In this document: piece by piece, positions 8,878-17,131 of the stretch | Position numbering within the stretch: the first letter of the stretch is position 1 | Layout of the letters: each line of letters starts with the position of its first letter | Assembly: GCA_016787415.1 (NCBI GenBank) | Contig: JAEUUT010000228.1 | Coordinates: forward strand, 1 to 64,000 | Direction of reading: 5' to 3' | From: Saprospiraceae bacterium | GTDB taxonomy: Bacteria; Bacteroidota; Bacteroidia; Chitinophagales; Saprospiraceae | Length of the DNA: 64,000 nucleotides | Notes under the pieces: generated by a model | Seen by the model: only the letters and a program-made list of their open reading frames with translations | Told to the model about the DNA's origin: nothing | Databases searched by the model: none | Translations under genes and position numbers: made by a program

Positions 8878-8885
8878 CAAAGGTA
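8878..8885 (-). promoter_or_regulatory. Bacteroidota -7 promoter element (TACCTTTG)
   Basis: An exact TAnnTTTG on the minus strand, about 55 bp upstream of the chain-length gene ATG. The -33 position, about 20 bp upstream, is only TTTC-like. Confidence 0.55.
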
Positions 8886-8908
8886 ATGCCAAATACCCAG
8901 CAGTTGAA

Positions 8909-8971
8909 ATGTCGGCAGGGAACGTCGGCAGGGTTTCAAACGTCGGCAGGGTTTCAAACCCTGCCGACGTT
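8909..8971. repeat. REP-like hairpin (cgtcggcaggg) in the divergent region
   Basis: Three copies of cgtcggcaggg; the third forms a 16-bp perfect hairpin (8939-8971) that includes aaaccctgccgacgtt. It sits between the divergent genes at 8823 and 9298. A T run follows near 8976-8983, but there is no upstream rightward gene to terminate. The rest of the gap, 8972-9262, has no gene. Confidence 0.65.
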
Positions 8972-9262
8972 GAGCGCTTTTTTACTGTTGTTTGTCAGAA
9001 AGTCACGAGTTAGGCGTTTAAAAACTTACCAAAAACCGTTTCTTTCGTATGTTCGTAGAAAAAAAGGGAAACAATGCCAGAAATCGAACGTTCTTTTCGT
9101 TCTGTACGCTGTTTCACATAATATACGACGGAGTGGCAGCATTTGTATGAAATTTGTGATCTTTTGTCTGCCAGGCGTTACTCGGAAGGTTTTTGAGTGT
9201 CATTACGGACAGAACCCTCTGTTACCATCCTGTTAATCCTCTTTTTCACACGCATCATGGCT

Positions 9263-9270
9263 TATCTTTG
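9263..9270 (+). promoter_or_regulatory. -7 promoter element (TATCTTTG) of the prc gene
   Basis: An exact TAnnTTTG 28 bp upstream of ATG 9298. The predicted start site (~9276-9278) leaves a ~20-nt leader to 9298, which supports that start, or ~78 nt to the internal ATG at 9355. Confidence 0.6.
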
Positions 9271-9297
9271 TACATTCAAAAACGCATTTAACGAGCG

Positions 9298-11493
9298 ATG
9301 TTCCATTCCTTCAAGCCTTTCGGCAAATTTGATCCTGACAAATTCTTATTGGATATGAAATTAAAATCGTCCATCCTGCTGTTCTCCTTTGTAGGCATTG
9401 CAGGCCTCGCGATATTTACGGGAGCGCTCCGTCCTTTCGGCCAGCCAGAACCCAACCCTCAGAAAGAAGCCGCGCTGATGCGCGCCCTGTTGCAAGGCCT
9501 CGATCGCCTGCACTTCCAGCCGAAAGCCATCGACGACGCGTTCTCTAAAGAAGTATATGCCCTTTACCTGAAGGACATCGACAACAGCAAACGGCTCTTT
9601 ACACAAGACGACATTAACCTGTTGAAACCGTACGAGATGCAACTCGACGACCAGGCCAATGCCGGTACCTTCGAGTTTTTTAACCTCTCGCTGCAACTGT
9701 TCGACAAGGCCCTACCCAAAACACAAGCCTGGTACCAGGAAATCCTTTCCAAACCTATGGATTTCAGCAAAAATGAACTGCTGGAAACCGAAGGCGACAA
9801 ACTCCAGTGGGCAAAAGACGATACCGAACTACGCAGCCGCTGGGAAAAATGGCTGAAATTCGAAGTGCTCAGCCGCATCGTCGAGGAAGAACAAAAACAG
9901 GAAAAAGCCGACTTCAAAGGTGAAAAGAAAACCACCGCGCAACTCGAAGAGGACATGCGCAAAAAGGTGCTCGACACCTACGAAAAACGGCAAAAGCAAA
10001 TCCTGAAAATGGATCGCACACGCCGCCTGGAAGTGTACCTGAACGCCATTACCAACGTGTTTGATCCGCACACCGGCTACTTCTCGCCGCGTGAAAAAGA
10101 AAACTTCGACATCCAGATGTCGGGCAAACTCGAAGGCATCGGCGCTCGCCTGCAAAGCGACGGCGAAAAAACCACCGTTACCGAAATTGTACCCGGCGGC
10201 CCGGCCTGGAAAGAAGGTACGCTGCAACCCAAAGACGTGATCCTGAAAGTAGCACAAGGCACTACCGATGCCGAATCTGTAGATGTGATGGGCTGGGAAA
10301 TCGACGACGTGGTCAGCAAAATTCGCGGCCCGAAAGGTTCCAAAGTGACCCTCTCCGTACGCAAGGCCGATGGCATGGAAAAAACCATCACCATCACCCG
10401 CGACGTGGTGATTATGGAAGAAGGTTTTGCCAAATCGCTGATGCTCAACAGCGGCGACCCGCAAGATAAAGTGGGCTATATTTACCTGCCGAAATTCTAT
10501 GCCGACTTCACTCCGCAGGGCGTTACCTCCTGCGCTGCCGACGTAGCCAAAGAAGTGGAAAAACTGAAAAAAGAAGGCGCTAAAGGTATTATCCTTGACC
10601 TGCGTAACAACGGCGGCGGCTCGCTCCGCGATGTGGTGCAGATGTCGGGACTGTTTATCGAAAACGGCCCCATCGTACAAGTAAAAAGCCGCACCAAAAC
10701 GCCTGAAATCATGTCGGACAACGACCCGCGCGTACAATGGGGCGGCCCGCTGGTAGTGATGGTGAACAGTTTCAGCGCTTCGGCCTCCGAAATCCTCGCC
10801 GCTGCCATGCAGGACTACGGCCGCGCTGTCATCGTCGGTTCTTCCGGCACGTATGGCAAAGGCACTGTACAACGCTTTGTCGACCTCGACAACGCTACAG
10901 GCGACGACTCCGTGAAGCCGCTGGGTGAAATGAAACTGACCATCCAGAAGTTTTACCGCATCACCGGCAAAACCACACAACTGGACGGCGTAACGCCAGA
11001 CATCGTGCTGCCCGACTTCTACAATTTTATCGATTTGGGTGAACGCGAAAACGACTACCCGCTCGCCTCGACCACCATTGATGCTGTACCGTTCAAACAA
11101 AACGCCTACCGCATCAATAACCTGGATAAACTGAAATCGGACAGTGAAGCCCGCGTGAAATCGGACGACACATTCAAAAAAGTGAGCGACAACGCCGTTC
11201 GCCTGCGCAAACAAAAAGATCAGTCGCAGTATCCGCTCCAGCAGGAGAAATACCGCTCCTGGAACAAACGCCAGGACATGGAAGCCGAACAATTCGACAA
11301 CCTGTTCCAGCCGATTAACGGCTTCAATATCGAAAACCTGGCTGCCGATATTCCGCAAATCCAGAGCGACACTTCCCGTATCGCCCGCAACGAAGACTGG
11401 CTGAAAGACAAGAAAAAAGACATCCAACTGTATGAGTCATACCGCATTATGCAGGATATGATCCGGAATACGGTGGCAGTTGGGAAGAATTGA
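9298..11493 (+). CDS. prc: Carboxy-terminal processing protease (Prc/Tsp, peptidase S41)
   Basis: A 731-residue periplasmic tail-specific protease. A membrane anchor or signal at ~22-40 (SSILLFSFVGIAGLAIF) is followed by an N-terminal helical domain, a PDZ domain at ~275-360 (EGIGARLQ...EIVPGGPAWKEG) and the S41 core. The catalytic Ser is S495 in SFSASASEI and the Lys is K521 in TYGKGTVQ, both in the Tsp arrangement. A C-terminal DUF3340-like helical region follows. It degrades or trims envelope proteins from their C-termini. ATG 9355 would give a more typical signal peptide, but the promoter position also permits 9298. It is monocistronic and is followed by a terminator. Confidence 0.93.
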   Translation: MFHSFKPFGKFDPDKFLLDMKLKSSILLFSFVGIAGLAIFTGALRPFGQPEPNPQKEAALMRALLQGLDRLHFQPKAIDDAFSKEVYALYLKDIDNSKRLFTQDDINLLKPYEMQLDDQANAGTFEFFNLSLQLFDKALPKTQAWYQEILSKPMDFSKNELLETEGDKLQWAKDDTELRSRWEKWLKFEVLSRIVEEEQKQEKADFKGEKKTTAQLEEDMRKKVLDTYEKRQKQILKMDRTRRLEVYLNAITNVFDPHTGYFSPREKENFDIQMSGKLEGIGARLQSDGEKTTVTEIVPGGPAWKEGTLQPKDVILKVAQGTTDAESVDVMGWEIDDVVSKIRGPKGSKVTLSVRKADGMEKTITITRDVVIMEEGFAKSLMLNSGDPQDKVGYIYLPKFYADFTPQGVTSCAADVAKEVEKLKKEGAKGIILDLRNNGGGSLRDVVQMSGLFIENGPIVQVKSRTKTPEIMSDNDPRVQWGGPLVVMVNSFSASASEILAAAMQDYGRAVIVGSSGTYGKGTVQRFVDLDNATGDDSVKPLGEMKLTIQKFYRITGKTTQLDGVTPDIVLPDFYNFIDLGERENDYPLASTTIDAVPFKQNAYRINNLDKLKSDSEARVKSDDTFKKVSDNAVRLRKQKDQSQYPLQQEKYRSWNKRQDMEAEQFDNLFQPINGFNIENLAADIPQIQSDTSRIARNEDWLKDKKKDIQLYESYRIMQDMIRNTVAVGKN

Positions 11494-11499
11494 TTGAGA

Positions 11500-11520
11500 A
11501 GATGTTGATGAGGGTTGATA
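11500..11520. repeat. Type F fragment (ttgatgagg)
   Basis: A short single-arm run of ttgatgagg / ttgatag units just after the prc stop and before its terminator. Confidence 0.45.
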
Positions 11521-11525
11521 GTAGG

Positions 11526-11570
11526 GCGGCTCGCTTCGGAGGGATTCCGGGGCGAGCCGCTTGGTTTTTT
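11526..11570 (+). terminator. Intrinsic terminator of prc
   Basis: gcggctcgc (11526-11534) pairs with gcgagccgc (11552-11560) and encloses a second small stem (cgga/tccg). A T run follows at 11565-11570. Confidence 0.8.
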
Positions 11571-11572
11571 GG

Positions 11573-11731
11573 GGGGAGATTACCATAGGAAAGGTGATCC
11601 ATTTCATAGTGGCGGTTGTTTACACTGTGAGATATGGACTGATAAGGATAATATCTGCCAGACAAGCAAGAAAAAATGAAATCAACAACTACCTTGAAAA
11701 CAAGTTAAATAAGGAAAATAATGAGCAGTAA
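11573..11731 (+). pseudogene. brnT toxin remnant (C-terminal half only)
   Basis: An open frame with no usable start ends at TAA 11729-11731, overlapping the next gene's ATG. It translates as ITIGKVIHFIVAVVYTVRYG and then IRIISARQARKNEINNY. This matches the BrnT family C-terminal strand and the signature RIISAR, including the conserved position just upstream of brnA. The N-terminal half that carries part of the RNase fold is missing; the break falls right after the prc terminator. The match was made by recollection of the family; an HMM search was not possible. Confidence 0.7.
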
Positions 11732-12110
11732 AAAAATGACCTTGGCTGAGGCTCTAACCCTGTTAAGAAGCGGGGAAAAAATGGATAAGTTAACAATTGA
11801 CTTTAAGAAAGGTGATAAAGTCAAAGCACTCGATGCTTTCAAACTTGGCAAGGCAGGTATAATGGTACCCGAGGAGGTAATTGAATATGATGATTCAGAC
11901 ATTGCCTATGATCCAGACTTTGATGACTATGAATGGGTAAGAACAAATACTAACCCTAATAAAACCATTAAAGAAAAACTAACTATTGATATCGAACTGG
12001 AAAAAAATATTCAAATATGGCTTCAGAAGAATAATATAGAGATAAACATTCTCATAGAAAAATTGATCCATGATTTTTACTCGGCAGAACATATTGATGA
12101 GGCAAAATAG
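11721..12110 (+). CDS. BrnA-like antitoxin, orphaned
   Basis: A 129-residue acidic protein. The C-terminal part (~85-120; IKEKLTIDIELEKNIQIWLQ, then a helix ending LIEKLIHDFYSAE) has the strand-helix-helix pattern of a ribbon-helix-helix DNA-binding domain as in BrnA. The central DDSDIAYDPDFDDYEWV resembles the acidic toxin-neutralising linker of BrnA. The N-terminal MTLAEALTLLRSGE extension is unusual and recurs in the decayed copy downstream. The start overlaps the brnT remnant by 11 bp, which is typical of the operon order toxin then antitoxin. The local AT richness differs from the neighbours, suggesting acquisition by transfer. Confidence 0.7.
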   Translation: MSSKKMTLAEALTLLRSGEKMDKLTIDFKKGDKVKALDAFKLGKAGIMVPEEVIEYDDSDIAYDPDFDDYEWVRTNTNPNKTIKEKLTIDIELEKNIQIWLQKNNIEINILIEKLIHDFYSAEHIDEAK

Positions 12111-12176
12111 AAATTTTACGAGCCAGTCAGGATGAAAGACGCATCTATTTGTCTCACAAACTAAAAAACAAAAAAA

Positions 12177-12382
12177 ATGGCGAATCATAAAATATCTGTT
12201 TCGGAAGCACTTCGAAAATTAGAAGCCGGAGAATCTGTTACTAACTTTTCGATTGATTTTGGCCATATTAAAGTGGAAGCCCTTGATGTTATGAGGCCAA
12301 TAATGTTCCTCTTGAACACCTGATAGAACAACTATTGGAAGGGTTTTATCGAACCCAAAAATTACTTTTGGAGAAAATATAG
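12177..12382 (+). pseudogene. Decayed paralogue of the BrnA-like antitoxin
   Basis: The ATG at 12177 opens a 48-residue frame (MANHKISVSEALRKLEAGES, then FSIDFG...KVEALDV) that resembles the start of the preceding antitoxin (MTLAEALTLLRSGE...TIDFKKGDKVKALDA). It stops at 12323. Another frame from ~12299 to 12382 reads NNVPLEHLIEQLLEGFYRTQ, which resembles the antitoxin C-terminus (INILIEKLIHDFY). The acidic linker and part of the RHH strand are gone. This indicates an internal deletion with a frameshift. Confidence 0.65.
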
Positions 12383-12465
12383 TTTTCACCCTACCCACCC
12401 TTTACTACATTTTCAACGCGAACCCCCATCTTTGACGCGGCGACCACAACAATCACCGCCCGCGT

Positions 12466-13818
12466 ATGAAAAGAAGAATTTTTATCAAAAAAACCCTGAA
12501 AGGCGCCAGCATCGCCATCCTGTCGCCATCCCTGCTGACCGCCTGCGACAAGGAAACAACGCCAATCGACAAATCAGTCGTCGTGATCGGCGCCGGAATC
12601 GCCGGCCTCGCTGCTGCCAAAAAACTGAAGGAAAAAGGATTCACCGTTACCATACTGGAAGCGCAAGACAAAGTAGGCGGCCGCCTGCGCACCAATCGCT
12701 CGCTGGGCATTGCATTCGACGAAGGAGCCAGTTGGATACACGGCATTAGCGGCAACCCGATCACCGACCTGGCCCAACAGGCAGGTATGACCACCAGCCC
12801 TTCCGAGGATGCGAATTACGCCGCATACGACATCGGAGGGATCGGCATCAGCGATACGCTTTTTACCAATACAGAAAACGAACTCTACGACATTCTGGAC
12901 ACCCTTGCGGCCCACGGTACTGCCAACAAGAGTTTTGAAACTGTTTTTTTCGAGCAATACCCGCAATACGCCAGCAGCAGGCTGTGGCGCTTCTTTCTTT
13001 CCACGTATATCACCTTCGATTTGGGCGACCTCGACAAGGTTTCGTCCCTGTATTACAATGAAGGCGAGGAATATGGCGGCATCGAAAAAATCGCTACCAA
13101 TGGCTACGATAGCATCCCTTTGTTTCTGGCTTCAGGACTGGATGTGCAACTAAATCAGCGGGTATCGGCAGTGGATTATTCGGGTAGCAAGGTACGCGTA
13201 ACGCACAGCGGCGCTGTAACCGAAGCCGACTATGTCGTCGTAACGGCCCCGCTCGGGGTGTTAAAGAACAACAGCATTCAGTTTGCCCCCACCCTCCCCA
13301 TGGCCAAACAAACCGCCATTCAAAAAGTGGGCATGAATTGCGTCAATAAATTCCTGCTGACCTGGGACACAGCGTTTTGGGATGATGCGTTTTTCCTCAT
13401 TTACACGCCTGAAGCAAAAGACAAGTTCAACTACTTTGTCAATATAAAAAAATTGCATCCTTCAGTGAATGCGCTCATGACTTTTGCCTATGCCGACTAT
13501 GCCCGGCAGACGGAATCCATGTCGGATGCGCAGGTAATAAATGACATCATGACGCACCTGCGCGATATGTACGGAAGCAATATTCCCGAACCGACCCATC
13601 TGCTGCGCACGAAATGGAACAGCAATGAAAATACGTACGGTTCCTATTCCTATTTTGCGGTGGGCGCCGAACCACGTCATTTTGACGACCTGGCCGCCGA
13701 AGTCGACAACAAACTCTTTTTTGCAGGCGAACACACCGAGCCCGATTATTTTTCTACAGCCCACGGTGCGTATTTGAGCGGCATTCGGGAAGCCGACAAG
13801 ATCATTGACCTGCAATAA
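12466..13818 (+). CDS. Flavin-containing amine oxidase, probable lipoprotein
   Basis: A 450-residue FAD-dependent amine oxidase. The N-terminus is an export signal (KRRIFIKKTLKGASIAILS) ending in a lipobox LLTAC with Cys27, and an RR pair suggests possible Tat export of a pre-folded flavoprotein. The ADP-binding motif GAGIAGLAAAKKL is at 42-54 and is followed by EAQDKVGGRLRT. The C-terminal FAD clamp is FAGEHTEPDYFSTAHGAYLSG near 415-435. Substrates of this family include mono- and polyamines and amino acids; the specificity cannot be told. It probably acts in the periplasm or on the membrane. A -7-like CATCTTTG lies at 12427-12434. A hairpin follows the gene. Confidence 0.88.
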   Translation: MKRRIFIKKTLKGASIAILSPSLLTACDKETTPIDKSVVVIGAGIAGLAAAKKLKEKGFTVTILEAQDKVGGRLRTNRSLGIAFDEGASWIHGISGNPITDLAQQAGMTTSPSEDANYAAYDIGGIGISDTLFTNTENELYDILDTLAAHGTANKSFETVFFEQYPQYASSRLWRFFLSTYITFDLGDLDKVSSLYYNEGEEYGGIEKIATNGYDSIPLFLASGLDVQLNQRVSAVDYSGSKVRVTHSGAVTEADYVVVTAPLGVLKNNSIQFAPTLPMAKQTAIQKVGMNCVNKFLLTWDTAFWDDAFFLIYTPEAKDKFNYFVNIKKLHPSVNALMTFAYADYARQTESMSDAQVINDIMTHLRDMYGSNIPEPTHLLRTKWNSNENTYGSYSYFAVGAEPRHFDDLAAEVDNKLFFAGEHTEPDYFSTAHGAYLSGIREADKIIDLQ

Positions 13819-13851
13819 AATCCCGAACACGTTTTTATTGCCCCACAAACA

Positions 13852-13883
13852 AAAGCAGCGGTACACGTTTGTACCGCTGCTTT
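13852..13883. terminator. Bidirectional terminator hairpin between convergent genes
   Basis: A 14-bp perfect stem, aaagcagcggtaca (13852-13865) with its complement (13870-13883), and a 4-nt loop cgtt. A/T runs on both sides are short, so termination in either direction is plausible. Confidence 0.65.
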
Positions 13884-13959
13884 CTGGTTATGTTTCATGA
13901 ATGTAATCCTTGGTTGGGATGGCCTCGTAGTGCTCGGTGGGATTGTCAAGGGATTAGGG

Positions 13960-13991
13960 GTCTGTCCGAAACCGGAAAGTTTCGGACAGAC
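13960..13991. repeat. Hairpin gtctgtccgaaac in the convergent gap
   Basis: A 13-bp perfect stem (13960-13972 with 13979-13991) and a 6-nt loop. It may help end the leftward T9SS transcript. No T run follows, so a REP-like element is an alternative. Confidence 0.5.
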
Positions 13992-14007
13992 AACGTTGGG
14001 ATGTCGG

Positions 14008-16890
14008 TCATCGGACGAGCAGTTTCCCGGAGGCTACTGGCTTGCCATCGGCGGCAAGCCAGTAGAATAAGGTTCCAGCCGGGAGCTGAGGTCTGACTAA
14101 TCGGAAAGTGGGTTGATTAAAAGTTTGATTCACAAGTAATCGGCCTTGGATATCGTATACCTGCAGGGAGTATTGCCGGGCTTCTACCCCTGACAGTTCA
14201 AAATTCACCACATCTTTTGCCGGGTTGGGATACACGCGTAAATCGGCATTCGGCAAAAAGACTTCCTTGCTTTTTACAATCACAAAAGAGTCCTGTTGAC
14301 AAACAGTGTGGAGTGTCTGATTAGAAATTTCGGGCGCACCGAAATCAAAATAGATAGCAGCGCTGTTGAGGATCTGAGTGTGACAAGGCAGGTTTGGACG
14401 CTGCTTGACACGGAATTTCACGTACCCTTCACCTGCGCTGCTACCCGGCGCAAGATTAATGTTGGAAAGAGTAAACTGCACAATGCCTTCTCCGTAGATG
14501 TCGAATTGGTAGGGATGGCTGGCAGCACCCGGAAACACTGTTGCCGGGTCGAGTGCGGAAGAAAGCGTGTCGATAATGACTACTTCGTGCACTGCATCGG
14601 TTCCGGTGTTTTCAAACTGGATTAAAAATTCTAAATCGGTGTCAGGTGTTACAAAATGTTCTGCATTGTAACCTTTGGGATGACCTCTTTTTAATGCTAT
14701 GGGATGGTAATCGGTTTCAAAACTTTCCTGGCAATCGGACTCTACAAAGGCGTCCTGATCCCCTTCCGGGAACATTGTATAGAAGCCTGTAGAAATTATC
14801 GAGGTACTTGTATCTGATTGACAGCCTTCCACGGCCGCGGTCGGTATATTCAGGCCCGGATAACCAGGGCTTTGCTGAGCGATGATACGATAGGTGCTGC
14901 CATTGGCAATGGTGCTCCATACCAGGGTGTCCTTGCCTGCATCCAGTCGGAAACCATAGTTCGGATCTCCGGGCGCGGTTAGCATGATTACATCTTCTGT
15001 GATGACATAATCGAGCGTAGTACCCATGCTGCCCGGGCCGATATTGGCCAGGATCATCTTCACAGAGTCGTTCTCGCACACGCCTTGGGCTACGATGATA
15101 GCGCCGTCCCATTCGCTGGTATTGACATCGCAGAACGAGTCGGGGTAAATGTGCGCCGTTACGCAGTACGTGCCTCCGGGGATGGTATTGTCGCAACCCA
15201 GAAATGCTTTTACCTCAAAACTGCCACAGTTGCCATTTTGCAGCGTGCCCACATCGAATCGGTACTTGTTGTCGCCCATCGGCGTAGCGCCCGTCACCGA
15301 AGTGAAAGCCGGATCGAAGTCCATTTCCACCCAGGTATTCGAGGAGGTCACCGTACCGGAGTTGCAATAGCGGACGGTGTAGGTATTTTCAGTGCAACGA
15401 CGCAGAATGGGCGTCGAAATGTCTATTTCATTGCGGGGGCAGGCAGATTTTACCTGTACCGGAATTTCCGCAACTACCGTGTCATAAAATTCCGGGATGG
15501 TTACCGTAATGGCATCTTCGCAGGTTTGCCAGTAGTTGTTGGGCGTAATGAGCGTAATGTCGTACACACCCGTATCTACGGCCATGGAGAACGAACCATC
15601 TTCACGCGCTACAGCATAGCGTACAAAACCACCACTTTCCACTTTTACGATCCAGTTTTCCTGATTGCCTTCATTGTCGTCTTTCAGGCAGTTCTGGTTG
15701 TCGTCCTTAAAAATATGTCCTTCCAGATAACTTGTAAAAATGAGGCCGTTGGCGTCGATTTTCACCAGATAAACACTAGATACTGCGGTTGGGCCGATAA
15801 ACAATTCGCTGCGTCCTGCTACGGCAGCGCCACCGTCGGCAGTGGCTACTACACCAAGCCCGGAATCGAAACCACCTTTACCGATGCGTGGCTCCCAGAT
15901 TACTGTTCCGTCTGCGTCGGTATGCACCACGTACACGTCGTCGAGCCCGTTTACACTTTTATTGCCGCAAACAAAAAGGCTGTTGCTGGCGCCATTGGTT
16001 ATATCATTGAAATCGGCGTTCGGGAAAATCCGCGTCCACAAAGGATCGCTGGCGCCGCTGCCATCAATTTTCATGATGAATCCTGCGCCTCCGATCACCG
16101 AACTGGTAAATCCGGTCAGAACCAGATCGCCGGCAGCCGTGGACACTACGCCGCGCGGAATTTCTGTCGACGGGTCGCCATTGATGTCCGTTAGCCCGTA
16201 AGTATTGCTCCACAGTTGCGTACCATCCGTATCTGTGATACGCAGTACGAAAATGTTTTTATCGTCGGAAATGGTAACCTGCGATTCGGCTGCTACGATG
16301 ATATTTCCGTCGCTGGTATGCGTCAGGCTCATGCCTCTTTCGCTCACACCGGCCTGGCCATACACCTGATACCACTGCTGAGCGCCGTCGCCATCGAGTT
16401 TGAGTACCACTACATCGGCTTTGCCGTTGGGATTTACCTGATAACCGGAAATGACCAGGCTTCCATCGGTGAGTTCCAGGATGTCGGTACCGCGGTCGTC
16501 GAGGCCGGTTCCGAACGGTTTTTTCCACAAAAGGGTGCCTGCTGCATCGGTTTTCAGGACGTAGATATTATCGCCGCCGGGGCCTTCACCTTTTACATAC
16601 CCGACAACGGCATATCCGCCATCTTGCGTTACTATTACTTTATTGCCAGCGGCAAGCGGAGAACCGAAGAAGGTTTTAGACCATTGCAATTCGCCATTGG
16701 CATCCGTTTTCAACAGGTACACCCGCGTGTCGGCATTATAACTACCTGTCATAATGTAGCCGCCATCGGGCGTTTGTGTCACACCGTTTGCTGCATCCTG
16801 ACCGCTTCCACCATACACACGTTCCCAACCCTGGCCTGATGCCAGGCCGGCGAAAAGCATGATCGAAAAGGTGAAAAGGTACTTGTACAT
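14008..16890 (-). CDS. Large T9SS cargo protein with repeat domain and Por sorting domain
   Basis: About 960 residues from ATG 16890, which starts a clear signal peptide (MYKYLFTFSIMLFAGLASG). A longer open frame to 17025 has no signal and is not preferred. The N-terminal ~370 residues are beta-propeller-like repeats of the form 'GGY..TG....VYLLKTDANGELQW', as seen in secreted Bacteroidota proteins. A Cys-rich middle part and a beta-sandwich region with FENTGTDAVHEVVIIDTL (DUF11/conserved-repeat-like) follow. The last ~80 residues (LRVYPNPAKDVVNFELSG ... GTLFYWLAADGKPVASGKLL) form a type A Por secretion domain. It is expected to be secreted through T9SS and surface-anchored. The function is unknown. 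Confidence 0.88.
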   Translation of the reverse strand: MYKYLFTFSIMLFAGLASGQGWERVYGGSGQDAANGVTQTPDGGYIMTGSYNADTRVYLLKTDANGELQWSKTFFGSPLAAGNKVIVTQDGGYAVVGYVKGEGPGGDNIYVLKTDAAGTLLWKKPFGTGLDDRGTDILELTDGSLVISGYQVNPNGKADVVVLKLDGDGAQQWYQVYGQAGVSERGMSLTHTSDGNIIVAAESQVTISDDKNIFVLRITDTDGTQLWSNTYGLTDINGDPSTEIPRGVVSTAAGDLVLTGFTSSVIGGAGFIMKIDGSGASDPLWTRIFPNADFNDITNGASNSLFVCGNKSVNGLDDVYVVHTDADGTVIWEPRIGKGGFDSGLGVVATADGGAAVAGRSELFIGPTAVSSVYLVKIDANGLIFTSYLEGHIFKDDNQNCLKDDNEGNQENWIVKVESGGFVRYAVAREDGSFSMAVDTGVYDITLITPNNYWQTCEDAITVTIPEFYDTVVAEIPVQVKSACPRNEIDISTPILRRCTENTYTVRYCNSGTVTSSNTWVEMDFDPAFTSVTGATPMGDNKYRFDVGTLQNGNCGSFEVKAFLGCDNTIPGGTYCVTAHIYPDSFCDVNTSEWDGAIIVAQGVCENDSVKMILANIGPGSMGTTLDYVITEDVIMLTAPGDPNYGFRLDAGKDTLVWSTIANGSTYRIIAQQSPGYPGLNIPTAAVEGCQSDTSTSIISTGFYTMFPEGDQDAFVESDCQESFETDYHPIALKRGHPKGYNAEHFVTPDTDLEFLIQFENTGTDAVHEVVIIDTLSSALDPATVFPGAASHPYQFDIYGEGIVQFTLSNINLAPGSSAGEGYVKFRVKQRPNLPCHTQILNSAAIYFDFGAPEISNQTLHTVCQQDSFVIVKSKEVFLPNADLRVYPNPAKDVVNFELSGVEARQYSLQVYDIQGRLLVNQTFNQPTFRLVRPQLPAGTLFYWLAADGKPVASGKLLVR
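14034..14065. other. Perfect hairpin inside the last codons of the T9SS gene
   Basis: ctactggcttgcc (14034-14046) and ggcaagccagtag (14053-14065) form a 13-bp perfect stem with a 6-nt loop inside the sorting-domain coding region, about 9 codons before the stop. Confidence 0.6.
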
Positions 16891-17131
16891 GAGCTTTCGG
16901 ATTATTGATCGTTCCTGTGAATTACTATTGACAGTACAAAAGTGCAGTGGTACTTGTCGAGTTGTAAAGACAAAAAATCGCATTTGTTGAATATTTTTTT
17001 GAGCGTTCATTTTTGTAAAAAACAATCAATTCGATTGGTTTTATGAAATTTTTGTCAAAATTCTTTTTAAAATACCATAACACTTTGTTGCATTTCCCGT
17101 TACTTTGTTGAATAAATAAGCAATAACGTCT

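Noticed and set aside
8859-9236. 125-residue frame in the divergent region upstream of prc
   Set aside because: The first part is only a translation of the cgtcggcaggg repeats (TSAGFQTSAGFQT), and the rest spans promoter sequence; no conserved features.
9829-11427. 532-residue open frame on the minus strand inside prc
   Set aside because: Lies wholly opposite the conserved S41 protease; the composition (Phe/His/Val rich) is typical of antisense frames.
12111-12465. Possible complete second antitoxin gene
   Set aside because: The homologous halves are in different frames with the middle missing, so it is annotated as decayed and not as a CDS.
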